In this document: positions 1 through 8,574 of the stretch, one piece after another
Layout of the letters: every line of letters begins with the position of its first letter
Numbering within the stretch: the first letter of the stretch is position 1
Source: Bacteroidales bacterium
Lineage (GTDB): Bacteria > Bacteroidota > Bacteroidia > Bacteroidales > UBA932
Length of the DNA: 59,087 bases
Assembly: GCA_029098505.1 (NCBI GenBank)
Contig: JAQXOE010000031.1
Coordinates: 1-59,087 of the forward strand
Direction: 5' to 3'
Notes under the pieces: generated by a model
Seen by the model: only the letters and a program-made list of their open reading frames with translations
Told to the model about the DNA's origin: nothing
Database searches by the model: none
Program-made: the position numbers and the translations under genes

Positions 1-167
1 ACCTTGACAGCTTTGGGATTCTTGTAGCGGAAAGTGACACTGTTGTCCGGGTTGATGACTACACCTGTGAATACCTCAGGCTTCTGGGGACTGGTCTGAG
101 CATTTGCTTGCGCAAATGCGCTCACGCTCATAATTGTCAGCGCGAGTGAAAGGAGAGTTTTTTTCAT
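1..167 (-). CDS. Secreted esterase-like protein, N-terminal part only
   Basis: Only the first 55 codons are inside the window; the rest lies beyond the left edge. The ATG at 167 opens a typical signal peptide (MKKTLLSLALTIMSVSAFAQ) followed by a segment containing NPDNSVTFRYKNPKAVKV. This resembles the start of the immunoglobulin-like E-set/CBM48 domain that precedes the alpha/beta-hydrolase domain in Bacteroidetes enterochelin/feruloyl-esterase-like proteins. The catalytic domain is not visible, so the function is an inference from about 30 mature residues. It starts 15 bp after the cupin gene and is co-directional with the division cluster, so it could be the last member or a separate unit. 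Confidence 0.5.
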   Translation of the reverse strand, partial: MKKTLLSLALTIMSVSAFAQANAQTSPQKPEVFTGVVINPDNSVTFRYKNPKAVK

Positions 168-182
168 AAGCGAAAGAAATCG

Positions 183-512
183 TTATTGTTGTGGAACGAT
201 ACCGGTGATTTCCAGCATCGCATTGCTGTCATTTATGAGGGTGTGACTGTGGCCTTTGGGGCAATAATGGATGTCCCCCTCCTTGACGCGCAGCTCCTCT
301 CCGTCGTACAGGACCTTGCCCTCGCCGCTGCGTATGATGATTACCTCGCAGCTGTCCTCGTGGGTGTGAAGGCCAATGCTCGAGCCCGGAGCCAGTCTCG
401 CCTTAAGAATACGCACTGCTCCGTCGAAGAACATACGTGCAGCCACTTCCTTCTCGCCGCCTTTGAAGTTCGGGATGACGGCTTCCTCGATTTTGTTGAA
501 ATCAATGATCAT
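183..512 (-). CDS. Small single-domain cupin protein
   Basis: A 109-residue protein made of one cupin_2 barrel. The first cupin motif is visible as GLHTHEDSCEVIIIRSGEG (residues about 47-65), with the His-x-His and Glu metal ligands. The second is PKGHSHTLIN (about 85-94), with the last His ligand. Such proteins bind a divalent metal and may act as an isomerase, dioxygenase or sugar-binding sensor; nothing here tells which. There is no signal peptide, so it is cytoplasmic. The ATG overlaps the truB stop (ATGA), indicating translational coupling to the end of the gltX-rpiB-truB segment. Confidence 0.85.
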   Translation of the reverse strand: MIIDFNKIEEAVIPNFKGGEKEVAARMFFDGAVRILKARLAPGSSIGLHTHEDSCEVIIIRSGEGKVLYDGEELRVKEGDIHYCPKGHSHTLINDSNAMLEITGIVPQQ

Positions 513-1387
513 ATCTGTGTATTCTGTTCATTTGACAATATGGCAATGGCATCATCGATGCCAAGTGCGTCCTCGACCCTGAAAGCTCCGTTCCGGCTGC
601 GTCTCAGGCTATGAAGGAAGGCCCCGCTGCCCAAAGCCTCACCCAGGTCGCGCGCAAGTGCACGAATGTATGTGCCCTTGGTGCAGGAAACGCGTATTTC
701 CGCCTTCGGGAGACTGTATGCGCTGATGTCGGCCACGTGTATGCGTTCACTCGCAGCAGTTTCAGCAGCGCCCGCTTCTCCGTTCACGGCTTCATCCGCA
801 CCGAGGTATGACAGCAGCTCGATAGAATTTATGCATATATTCTGCTTGCTGAGCAATTCGGTCGCGGAGTGGTCGAAATCTCCACCTTCCCTGCAGGCTG
901 CCCTGTACATTCTGCGGGCCATTTCGTATGCCCTGACTCCATCGACGGATTTGGCAGAAAACAGGGGAGCAATCTGCTCCTGCTGCCCCAGGAATGAAGG
1001 GAGAACGGCCCTGAGGCTCTCTTCTGATACTCCGTCCAGAGGATATTCCCTGTCAATCTCCTTTTCCAAGTCATAGGAAGGAGTTGTAGCTCCGAAACTT
1101 ACTCCGGCAATGTATTCCTTGTCGTGTCTTTGGAGTTCCTCCGCCAGTTTCGTGGCCTTGCCTATGCAGACCAGAAGCACTCCACTGGCCAGGGGATCCA
1201 GGGTCCCTGCGTGGCCTACCTTTAGGTTCTTCTTATGGAAGTGTTTGATAGCGTGATACTTGACCTTGCGGATAACATCGGCTGATGTCCATCTGTAAGG
1301 CTTGTCTATGGGGATGATGATTCCGTCCGGATAGTCTTCAATGCTGTCGCTGAGGACCAGACCCCTATATGCTACCAAAGCTTCCAT
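509..1387 (-). CDS. truB: tRNA pseudouridine(55) synthase TruB
   Basis: Isomerises U55 in the T-arm of tRNAs to pseudouridine. The family motif GHAGTLDPLASGVL is at residues 58-71, with the catalytic aspartate at about 64. The later segment with TKGTYIRALARDLGEAL (about 237-253) is the second conserved TruB block. At 292 residues it is slightly longer than the Bacteroidetes norm, because some 24 residues precede the core start (IIIPIDKP) and there is a short alanine/glutamate-rich insert near 200-215. It starts directly after the rpiB stop with no gap and overlaps the cupin start by 4 bases. Confidence 0.96.
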   Translation of the reverse strand: MEALVAYRGLVLSDSIEDYPDGIIIPIDKPYRWTSADVIRKVKYHAIKHFHKKNLKVGHAGTLDPLASGVLLVCIGKATKLAEELQRHDKEYIAGVSFGATTPSYDLEKEIDREYPLDGVSEESLRAVLPSFLGQQEQIAPLFSAKSVDGVRAYEMARRMYRAACREGGDFDHSATELLSKQNICINSIELLSYLGADEAVNGEAGAAETAASERIHVADISAYSLPKAEIRVSCTKGTYIRALARDLGEALGSGAFLHSLRRSRNGAFRVEDALGIDDAIAILSNEQNTQI

Positions 1388-1819
1388 TTACTTTACCGGG
1401 ATTTTGTCTATCCTCCTCTGATGACGTCCTCCTGCGAATTCTGTATTCAGCCAGGCCCTGACTATGCTTGTCACCATATTGTAGCTGATGAAACGGGCCG
1501 GCATCACAAGAATGTTGGCATTGTTGTGCTCCTTGACCAGCTTTCCTATTTCCGTATTCCAGGCCAGTCCTGCACGTATGCCGGGATGGTGGTTAAGGCT
1601 CATTGCCATACCGTTGCCGGTTCCGCAGAATGCTATGCCCAAATCCACTTCGCCCTTCTCCACGGCCTCAGCCAATGGGTGGGCTACATCAGGATAGTCC
1701 ATACTTTCGCTGCTGTCCGTTCCGAAATTGATAACCTCGTAACCTTTTCCTAGTAGATAGGAAATCAGTTTTGTCTTGTACTCCACGCCTGCGTGATCGC
1801 AGCAGATTCCGATTTTCAT
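1388..1819 (-). CDS. rpiB: Ribose-5-phosphate isomerase B
   Basis: Interconverts ribose 5-phosphate and ribulose 5-phosphate in the pentose phosphate pathway. It belongs to the RpiB/LacA/LacB family. The N-terminus MKIGICCDHAGVEYK carries the phosphate-binding Asp-His, and AFCGTGNGMAMSLNH carries the active-site Cys and the GTGNG loop. I use the ATG at 1819 (143 residues). An in-frame codon at 1855 would add 12 unrelated residues and overlap gltX, whereas 1819 gives the usual family N-terminus and a 19-bp gap. Members of the LacAB branch cannot be excluded, but there is no second subunit gene nearby. Confidence 0.93.
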   Translation of the reverse strand: MKIGICCDHAGVEYKTKLISYLLGKGYEVINFGTDSSESMDYPDVAHPLAEAVEKGEVDLGIAFCGTGNGMAMSLNHHPGIRAGLAWNTEIGKLVKEHNNANILVMPARFISYNMVTSIVRAWLNTEFAGGRHQRRIDKIPVK

Positions 1820-1838
1820 ATTGAGTGTACTTGATTGA

Positions 1839-3587
1839 TTATCCGAGTTTTGCACTTGCCGCCTCCATACGTGAGCCGAACTGCTCAGTTCCTATGAAGG
1901 AGAGAATGTCAGCGATACCGAGTCCGCTTGAAGCTCCGGTGAGCAACAGGCGGAGGCAGTTCATAACCTTGCCCATAGGCCACTCATTGCCCTTGATGAA
2001 GGCTTCGAGCTCCTGCTCAATATTCTCCTTGTTCCAATCTGCAGAAGCGCTCCATTCGAGCATATGCTTTCCTGCCTCGAGGGCCAGGCTGCTGTTTTCA
2101 GGCTTCCAGAACTTGTCCACATCCTTGGCCAGATATGGAGCCGTCGCGGCATCGTCATATACCTTTGCGCGAGGATCTGCGGCTTTCCTTGGGTCTGCAG
2201 GCTTTTCGCTTGCCGCGCCTGCTTTCACGCCGAAGGCTTCGAAATCGCTCGGGGCAATGAAAAGATATGAGGCAATGGTCCAGAAATCAGCCACGAAACT
2301 TGCGCGCTCCTTGATCAGGGTCACTACTTTCTGAACATAGGCGCGTGTGAAGATCTTCTTGCCGAAGTCAGCCCCTGCTGTATTCAGGGCAGCGCCTTCC
2401 CTTGCAGCGCATTTCGGGCACTCAACTACTTTCAGGCCCTTGGATTCAAGTATAGGGATGAAGAGTTCAGTGAGTTCTTCGTTGCTCTTCTTGCGCAGAT
2501 ATTCCTTATTGTACCACTTGGCCTTGTCAGGGTTGAACTTCGCACCGGCCTTCTGTACCTTGTCCAGAGAGAAGGCTTTGATGAGTTCTTCCATAGTGAA
2601 CATTTCCTCGTCATTGCCGGGATTCCAGCCAAGCATTGCGAGCAGGTTCACGAAGGCCTCGGCGAAGTATCCGTCCTCACGGTAGCCGTGAGAGGTCTCG
2701 CCTGCTGCGTTGGTCCACTGGAGAGGGAAGACAGGGAAGCCCATCTTGTCGCCGTCGCGCTTGCTGAGCTTGCCGTCGCCCACAGGTTTGAGGAGCAATG
2801 ACAGATGCGCGAAGCGTGGCTGTGTCTCTTCCCATCCGAAGGCCTTGTAAAGCATATAATGGAGGGGGAGTGAAGGAAGCCACTCCTCTCCGCGTATGAC
2901 TTCGGTGATTTCCATCAGGTGGTCGTCAACTATATTGGCGAGATGATAGGTTGGCAGCTCGTCGGCTCTCTTCCAGAGCACCTTGTCGTCGAGCGTGTCA
3001 GTATTGACCTCAATATGACCGCGGATCAGGTCGTCCATCTTGACTATGGTGTTCTCCGGCATTTTGAAGCGTATGGTCCAGTCACTGGTCTCCTCAAGCA
3101 GTCTCTTTGTCTCTTCTTTGCTGAGTGACAGTGAGTTGCGCAGCTTTCCGCGGGATTTCTGATTGTAGGTGAAGGTCTCGCCCCTGGCTTCTGCCTCGCT
3201 TCTGAGAGCCTCCAGTGACTCGGATGAGTCGAAGGCGTAATAGGCGTATCCGTTCGCAATGAGCTGCTCAGCATACTGACGGTAGATGCTGCGTCTCTGG
3301 CTCTGGCGGTATGGGGCGTGAGGATGCCTTGGACTGGCCTGTTCCACTACCTTTCCGTTTTCATCGACACCCTCGTCAGGAATTATGCCGCACCACTTGA
3401 GCGACTCGATGATATACTCCTCAGCTCCAGGGACGAATCTGTGGGAATCAGTATCCTCTATGCGGATGATAAAGTCTCCGCCTCTCTGTTTGGCGTAGAG
3501 ATAGTTGTAAAGTGCAGTTCTTACACCTCCCATATGGAGGGGTCCGGTAGGGGAAGGTGCGAATCTAACTCTCGTTCTTCTTTCCAT
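1839..3587 (-). CDS. gltX: Glutamate--tRNA ligase
   Basis: Class I aminoacyl-tRNA synthetase charging tRNA-Glu. The ATP-binding HIGH-type motif appears as PSPTGPLHMGG (residues 11-21) and the KMSKS-type motif as KLSKRDGD (273-280). The ligand signature RIEDTD follows at 42-47. The protein is 582 residues, clearly longer than the roughly 470-510 usual for the family. The extra length sits in the C-terminal anticodon-binding half as two inserts: residues 388-410, which contain a CxxC (ECPKCAAREG), and an Ala/Pro/Lys-rich stretch at 454-484. It follows ftsZ by 4 bp and so extends the division operon into translation genes. Confidence 0.96.
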   Translation of the reverse strand: MERRTRVRFAPSPTGPLHMGGVRTALYNYLYAKQRGGDFIIRIEDTDSHRFVPGAEEYIIESLKWCGIIPDEGVDENGKVVEQASPRHPHAPYRQSQRRSIYRQYAEQLIANGYAYYAFDSSESLEALRSEAEARGETFTYNQKSRGKLRNSLSLSKEETKRLLEETSDWTIRFKMPENTIVKMDDLIRGHIEVNTDTLDDKVLWKRADELPTYHLANIVDDHLMEITEVIRGEEWLPSLPLHYMLYKAFGWEETQPRFAHLSLLLKPVGDGKLSKRDGDKMGFPVFPLQWTNAAGETSHGYREDGYFAEAFVNLLAMLGWNPGNDEEMFTMEELIKAFSLDKVQKAGAKFNPDKAKWYNKEYLRKKSNEELTELFIPILESKGLKVVECPKCAAREGAALNTAGADFGKKIFTRAYVQKVVTLIKERASFVADFWTIASYLFIAPSDFEAFGVKAGAASEKPADPRKAADPRAKVYDDAATAPYLAKDVDKFWKPENSSLALEAGKHMLEWSASADWNKENIEQELEAFIKGNEWPMGKVMNCLRLLLTGASSGLGIADILSFIGTEQFGSRMEAASAKLG

Positions 3588-3591
3588 GCTA

Positions 3592-4878
3592 TTATTGTTT
3601 TTTTTCGTTTCTGCTTGTTCTTCTGATGGCCGGAATGCTTTCCAGCAGGCTAATATCCTGGCCCGGGGAAGTTATGAGTGTCGGCTTCTCGTTCTCTTCG
3701 AAGGAGAAGGTCCTTCTGTTTGTCGGATTTGAGAATCCTATGGTCTGGGTGACACTGCCCTCCGTTGCCGGCAGGCTGCGTCCTTCCTCCGATGAGAAGC
3801 TCTTTTCCTTGTCGAAGACGAACTTGTTGTTGATGATGATAAGATTGCCCAAGTCCACATTGGTGATGATATTGAGCTTGTTGTACTCAAAGCCGGTGGC
3901 GACAACGGTGATGGTTATGGTGTCATCGGCATTCGGGTCCTCGTTCCAGATGATGCCGCGCTTGAACATAGTGAACTTGCCCAGCTTCTCCCTTATCTTG
4001 TTGGTGAGCTCGTTGAGGCCGTCCATATTGAGGCCGTTTTCGTTGTTGGCAACTGTCACGTTGAGCAGCACCTTCTGCGCCGTATTGACGTCGAAGTCAT
4101 TGAGCAATGGCGAATTGATGGCTGCGTTGATGGCGTCGTCAATACGGCTCGGGCCCTTGCCGGAGCCACAGCCCATCAGTGCGAGACCGCTGTCCTTCAT
4201 CACGGTCTTCACATCCTCGAAATCGACATTGACATAGCCGTGCTTCTTGATGATTTCGATGACTCCTCTGACGGCAGTGGACAGGACTTCGTCTGCCTTG
4301 GGATAAGCATCCTGGATGAGGAGGTTTCCGAACTGCTCGTACAGCTTCTCATTGTTGATGATAAGGAGGCTGTCGACGTTCTTTTTGAGCTCGTTTATTC
4401 CGTCAATCGCTCTTCCAAGCGTCTCTGTGCCCTCATTCTCGAAAGGAAGGGTCACGACTGCGACGGTAAGTATTCCTCTCTCCTTCGACATTTTGGCAAT
4501 GACGGGAGCCGCTCCGGTACCGGTTCCTCCACCCAGTCCGGCGGTGATGAAGAGCATATCAAGCTGGCCTCCGAAGACAACAGCTGCGATTTCGTCCTGA
4601 GAGTCGAGGGCGGCATTCCTTCCGGCGGTGGCATTGGTGCCGGCTCCGAGTCCGTGTCCCAGCTGTATTTTGGTAGGGACAGGGCTTTTGTCAAGGGCCT
4701 GGGAGTCGGTGTTGCAGACTATGAAATTGCAGCCCTGCACATTCTCCCGGAACATATAGTTGACGGCATTGCAACCGCCTCCACCTATGCCTATGACGGA
4801 TATTTTCGATTCCTTTACCACCCAGTCTGACGGTTTGATTTCAATTTCAGGTATATCTATTTCTCCCATATAGTTCAT
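3592..4878 (-). CDS. ftsZ: Cell division protein FtsZ
   Basis: Tubulin-like GTPase that polymerises into the Z ring at midcell. The nucleotide-binding tubulin signature GGGTGTG lies at residues 116-122, and the N-terminal GIGGGGCNAVN loop at 30-40. After the GTPase and T7-loop domains the C-terminus is a variable linker (about 330-410) ending in a short basic-aromatic region; the usual FtsA-binding tail is hard to recognise. Length 428, normal for Bacteroidetes. It starts 3 bases after the ftsA stop and is followed by gltX after 4 bp, so ftsA, ftsZ and gltX are expected on one transcript. Confidence 0.98.
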   Translation of the reverse strand: MNYMGEIDIPEIEIKPSDWVVKESKISVIGIGGGGCNAVNYMFRENVQGCNFIVCNTDSQALDKSPVPTKIQLGHGLGAGTNATAGRNAALDSQDEIAAVVFGGQLDMLFITAGLGGGTGTGAAPVIAKMSKERGILTVAVVTLPFENEGTETLGRAIDGINELKKNVDSLLIINNEKLYEQFGNLLIQDAYPKADEVLSTAVRGVIEIIKKHGYVNVDFEDVKTVMKDSGLALMGCGSGKGPSRIDDAINAAINSPLLNDFDVNTAQKVLLNVTVANNENGLNMDGLNELTNKIREKLGKFTMFKRGIIWNEDPNADDTITITVVATGFEYNKLNIITNVDLGNLIIINNKFVFDKEKSFSSEEGRSLPATEGSVTQTIGFSNPTNRRTFSFEENEKPTLITSPGQDISLLESIPAIRRTSRNEKKQ

Positions 4879-4881
4879 TTT

Positions 4882-6441
4882 TTATTCGTCCTCCATACTG
4901 TCATAGCCTGCATTGATGGCGTCGTTTACCGCTCCTCCTACCTTCTTGGCTATCTTCCAGGTAATCCTTGTGAAGATGTTATCCTTCTTGACCTTAGCTG
5001 TCTTTTTCTTCTCTTCATTATGGCCTTCATCTTCCTCCGGGCTTTTTTTCTCCTCCTGAGTCTCTTCTGTATTTACGGCTTCCTCTTCAGCTACAGGTAT
5101 CTCCTCATTTACGCTTGCCTCTTCACTTACCTGTTTCTCTATTAGCTCCTCTGATGGAATAATGTTGTCCACAGCTTCTTCATCCATTACAGCTTCTTCA
5201 GTCTCAGGGATTATGGGGACGCTCTCTTTGACCGTTTCAGTTTTGAGCGGAGCTTCAGACAGGCAGTTGATCCAATTGTTCTCCTTGGCTGCGAGCACCA
5301 TACCCACTGAGGCGACAGCGCTTTTCTGATTGACTTCGCTGCAGCCCGAGTACGAAAATCTGTGCACGGGATAACCCATACGCACATTGTAGCCCGACAT
5401 TTCCTTTATGAGGCTGGAAAGGTTGGGAATTCCTGCGCCTCCTCCCGTTATCACCACTCCGTTGCGCAGAGTATCGGCAAATCTGCTTTCCTGTATCATA
5501 TAAAGGCAGGCCGAGATAATCTCATTCAGACGGCTTGTGATGATTTCAGACAAGTATTTGACTGAAAGCTGCTTGCAGGAACCTGACTCGTCATCGTTGA
5601 TTTGTATGATTTTGTCTCTCAGTGTCTGTAACTTTTCAGGCATACAGACTCCGTAGGCGAGTTTGATATTCTCGGCCAGAACTTCGGAAATTCCGCACTC
5701 CAGCTTGATGTCATTGGTAATCGTCCTTCCTCCGAAAGGTATGGAAGAGTAGTATCTCAATATACTCTTGTGATATACTGTGACAGAAGTAGAACCTGCG
5801 CCCAATTCTATAAGGGCGACTCCGTTCTCCATCTCTTCAGTAGTCAGCACTGCCTTGGCGGTGACTTCCGGTGGGAAGAATTTCTTGGCCAGGGCCACTT
5901 CGACGAGGTTCATCACCCTGTCCACATTGTCACTATGGCGTTTCCTTCCTATGAACACTTTGAAATTGCCATCGAGAGAGTCGCTGACCATTCCTTCTAT
6001 GTCGCTTTCGAGTGTATGGATGTAGTCGTCGGTAGAGAAGGACTGGGCCACTACCCCGTACATTACTTCCTTGCCCGGATCGTTGAGAGGATAGGACTCG
6101 ATAGCATTGCTCTTGAGATAATTGATTTCCTCGAGGGTGATGGCACTCTCGCTGTCAGTCCTTTGGAGTCTCGCACAGGCTGTCTCCTGGCGCACCTCAT
6201 AACGCGGCAGGTTCACAACGGCCTGGCGGATTTTTATCTTGAGTTCCGCCTCGGCCTCAAGTATGGCTTCCTTCAGGGGTCTTGCCACCTTGGCCGGATT
6301 GAACACGAAGGAGTTCCTTATGCCCTCGGAAGGTGTTTCCTTGTAGTAGAGCATTTGGACGTCCTGGTTGTTTATCTGAGCTATCGTAACGGCGATTTTT
6401 GAAGTACCAAGGTCTATCGCCGCAATATATCTTTCATCCAT
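4882..6441 (-). CDS. ftsA: Cell division protein FtsA
   Basis: Actin-like membrane tether for FtsZ. The N-terminal phosphate-1 motif AAIDLGTSKIAV and later ELGAGSTSVTVY and GVVITGGGAGIPNL mark the ATP-binding actin fold. Unlike the roughly 420-residue enterobacterial protein it has a long acidic Glu-rich tail (about 405-480). The tail ends in a basic, amphipathic segment (residues about 485-515, around ITWKIAKKVGGAVNDAI), the likely membrane-targeting helix. I start at the ATG at 6441 (519 residues, MDERYIAAIDLG); a GTG two codons upstream would overlap the ftsQ stop and is less convincing. Confidence 0.96.
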   Translation of the reverse strand: MDERYIAAIDLGTSKIAVTIAQINNQDVQMLYYKETPSEGIRNSFVFNPAKVARPLKEAILEAEAELKIKIRQAVVNLPRYEVRQETACARLQRTDSESAITLEEINYLKSNAIESYPLNDPGKEVMYGVVAQSFSTDDYIHTLESDIEGMVSDSLDGNFKVFIGRKRHSDNVDRVMNLVEVALAKKFFPPEVTAKAVLTTEEMENGVALIELGAGSTSVTVYHKSILRYYSSIPFGGRTITNDIKLECGISEVLAENIKLAYGVCMPEKLQTLRDKIIQINDDESGSCKQLSVKYLSEIITSRLNEIISACLYMIQESRFADTLRNGVVITGGGAGIPNLSSLIKEMSGYNVRMGYPVHRFSYSGCSEVNQKSAVASVGMVLAAKENNWINCLSEAPLKTETVKESVPIIPETEEAVMDEEAVDNIIPSEELIEKQVSEEASVNEEIPVAEEEAVNTEETQEEKKSPEEDEGHNEEKKKTAKVKKDNIFTRITWKIAKKVGGAVNDAINAGYDSMEDE

Positions 6442-6443
6442 AA

Positions 6444-7220
6444 TCACTTCTTGCAGATTATCTGCTTATCGAATTTTACGTTTACAGTCTTATAATACCC
6501 TTGCCCCTTCTCCGGCAGGATGTATTTGTAGTATTTTTCCATCCTGGCGAGCTTGTCGTCCACTCCGGAGGGGCTGCCGAAGATGAATCGTTCGTTGCCA
6601 TCGCGCGTAATCAAAATCAAATCCCCGTTGTCATCCACGTGAATCTGGACTATCCTTCCGTTCCATAACTTGCTGTCCTGTATATAGCCCACCATAGCTA
6701 TGACCCTGTTCACCCAAAGGCGTTCATCTTCGCTTTTGGGAGCGCCTTTATAGCCTTTCGGGCAGTTGATAGGTAGCTTTCCGTCCACTACCGGCACCTT
6801 TTTGGTATAGTTGTCCTGAAGGGGGAAGATGAATCCGTTCACGTCGGCATAGAAACCGTAATCCCCGTTCTGGAAACGCAAAACAGGCTCCCTCTGTGAG
6901 ATTCTGACGTTCAGTTTCCCGTCGTCGGTTACATATGCCTCAGTCTTAAGTATAGCGCTTTGGGCGTTCAGCACCTTTTCCACCTTGTGGAGCTGTATGC
7001 TGTCCAATCTCTGTCCTATGTATGCTCCGTACCCTTTGTCAAGCCAGCCCTTGATGTCATCCAAATCCACAAAACGGTATTCGTCCGTGTAGATGAGATT
7101 GACGCCGTCACAGGTTTTCAGCGAACGGTCTGCCGCTGTCATTTTTACGACGGCGACAAAACCCAGCGAAAACGCAATGAGGCTTGCAATGCTTATGACT
7201 CTGCGTACACTTTTTTTCAT
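6444..7220 (-). CDS. ftsQ: Cell division protein FtsQ (DivIB-like)
   Basis: Bitopic inner-membrane divisome protein that links early ring proteins to septal synthesis with FtsL. One N-terminal transmembrane helix (about residues 7-27) is followed by a periplasmic domain with the FtsQ/POTRA-like segments (about 35-110, including LDSIQLHKVEKVLNAQ) and the beta domain. Sequence conservation is low in this family, so the call leans partly on position: between murC, with which it overlaps by 4 bases, and ftsA, 2 bp away. Length 258 is normal for Bacteroidetes. Confidence 0.93.
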   Translation of the reverse strand: MKKSVRRVISIASLIAFSLGFVAVVKMTAADRSLKTCDGVNLIYTDEYRFVDLDDIKGWLDKGYGAYIGQRLDSIQLHKVEKVLNAQSAILKTEAYVTDDGKLNVRISQREPVLRFQNGDYGFYADVNGFIFPLQDNYTKKVPVVDGKLPINCPKGYKGAPKSEDERLWVNRVIAMVGYIQDSKLWNGRIVQIHVDDNGDLILITRDGNERFIFGSPSGVDDKLARMEKYYKYILPEKGQGYYKTVNVKFDKQIICKK

Positions 7221-8572
7221 CTCTTTTCAAGCATTTCTGTTATCGGAGCTATGAAGCGGTCTATATTGCCCGCCCCGAAACTTACTAGCACATCTATATC
7301 CTCCTTCTCCAGCACGGACATCAGCTCCTCTTTCCGAATGAGCAGTTTTTCCGCAGCGGTGACATCCTTGAAGATGAGTTCGGAACTTACTCCCTCGATA
7401 GGAAGTTCGCGTGCCGGATAAATGTCGAGCAATATCAGCTTGTCAACAGCACTCAGAGCCTGTGCGAACTCTGCCGCCAGATCCCTTGTCCTCGTATAGA
7501 GGTGCGGCTGGAATATTGCCGTAATCTTCCTGCCAGGGAATATGCCCCTGATGGATGAGATGGCGGTCGCGAGTTCCTGAGGGTGATGCGCATAATCGTC
7601 GATGTAGGTCAGCCCCGGCCTGTTGACGTGCACGTCCATCCTCCGCTGCACTCCCGAGAAGCTTCCTATTGCCTTTTTTATCGCCTCCGGCGCAATGCCG
7701 TAGCCCAGGCAGACAGCCGCCGCTGCCACACTGTTCTCAATGTTCACCCAGCCCAAGGCTCCCGGGCTGATGTCGCGTATGACTCCTTCCGGATGAACCA
7801 GGTCGAAACTGTAGTGTCCCAGGCTGTCGAGCCTGATGTTCTCTGCGTGAAAGTCGGCGTCCCTGTCCTCATAATGATAGGTAAAGATTCTCGCCCCGGT
7901 ATCTCCTGCCCCAATAGGCAGTCCTTTCTTGACAATGAGTATGTCTGACACCTGCGATGCGAAGATGCGAAAGGCCACCTGAACGTGCTCGAGGTCACCA
8001 TAAATATCCAGATGGTCGGCATCCATCGCGGTAATCACCGCAATGCTCGGGTAGAGCTGGTGAAAGGAACGGTCAAATTCGTCCGCTTCAGCCACCACAC
8101 AGGGATTGTGGCTCATCAGGAGATTGGTGCCGTAGTTCTTGGAAATGCCTCCCAGGAAGGCCGTGCAGCCTTCGCCGCTTTCCGTGATGATATGGGCGGT
8201 GAGAGTACTGGTAGTAGTCTTGCCGTGAGTTCCTGCTACCGCAAGGCATTTCTGGCCCCTGCTGATTTCTCCAAGCATTTTCGAACGCTTGATTACGCGG
8301 TACCCGTGTTCCTGCACATAGACGAACTCTCCCATATCTGCAGGAATGGCAGGGGTATAGATGACCAGGGTCTGTTCCACATCCTTCGGGATGAAGTCCG
8401 TATTGTCCTCATAATGAACGGCAATGCCTTCGGCCTCGAGCCTGGCTGTGAGCTCCGAAGGAGTCCGGTCGTAACCTGACACCTCATAGCCCTTGAATTT
8501 GTAATATCTGGCAATGGCACTCATTCCTATGCCGCCTATGCCTATGAAATATATGTGCTTGTACTCAGCCAT
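7217..8572 (-). CDS. murC: UDP-N-acetylmuramate--L-alanine ligase
   Basis: Adds L-alanine to UDP-MurNAc, the first amino acid of the peptidoglycan stem peptide. The Rossmann start YFIGIGGIGMSAIARYY (8-24) binds UDP-MurNAc, and the Mur-ligase P-loop GTHGKTTTS is at 114-122. The central and C-terminal Mur ligase domains follow; DDYAHHPQE is a typical C-terminal-domain block. Length 451. It begins 2 bp after murG and its last codons overlap the ftsQ start. Confidence 0.97.
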   Translation of the reverse strand: MAEYKHIYFIGIGGIGMSAIARYYKFKGYEVSGYDRTPSELTARLEAEGIAVHYEDNTDFIPKDVEQTLVIYTPAIPADMGEFVYVQEHGYRVIKRSKMLGEISRGQKCLAVAGTHGKTTTSTLTAHIITESGEGCTAFLGGISKNYGTNLLMSHNPCVVAEADEFDRSFHQLYPSIAVITAMDADHLDIYGDLEHVQVAFRIFASQVSDILIVKKGLPIGAGDTGARIFTYHYEDRDADFHAENIRLDSLGHYSFDLVHPEGVIRDISPGALGWVNIENSVAAAAVCLGYGIAPEAIKKAIGSFSGVQRRMDVHVNRPGLTYIDDYAHHPQELATAISSIRGIFPGRKITAIFQPHLYTRTRDLAAEFAQALSAVDKLILLDIYPARELPIEGVSSELIFKDVTAAEKLLIRKEELMSVLEKEDIDVLVSFGAGNIDRFIAPITEMLEKR

Positions 8573-8574
8573 AG

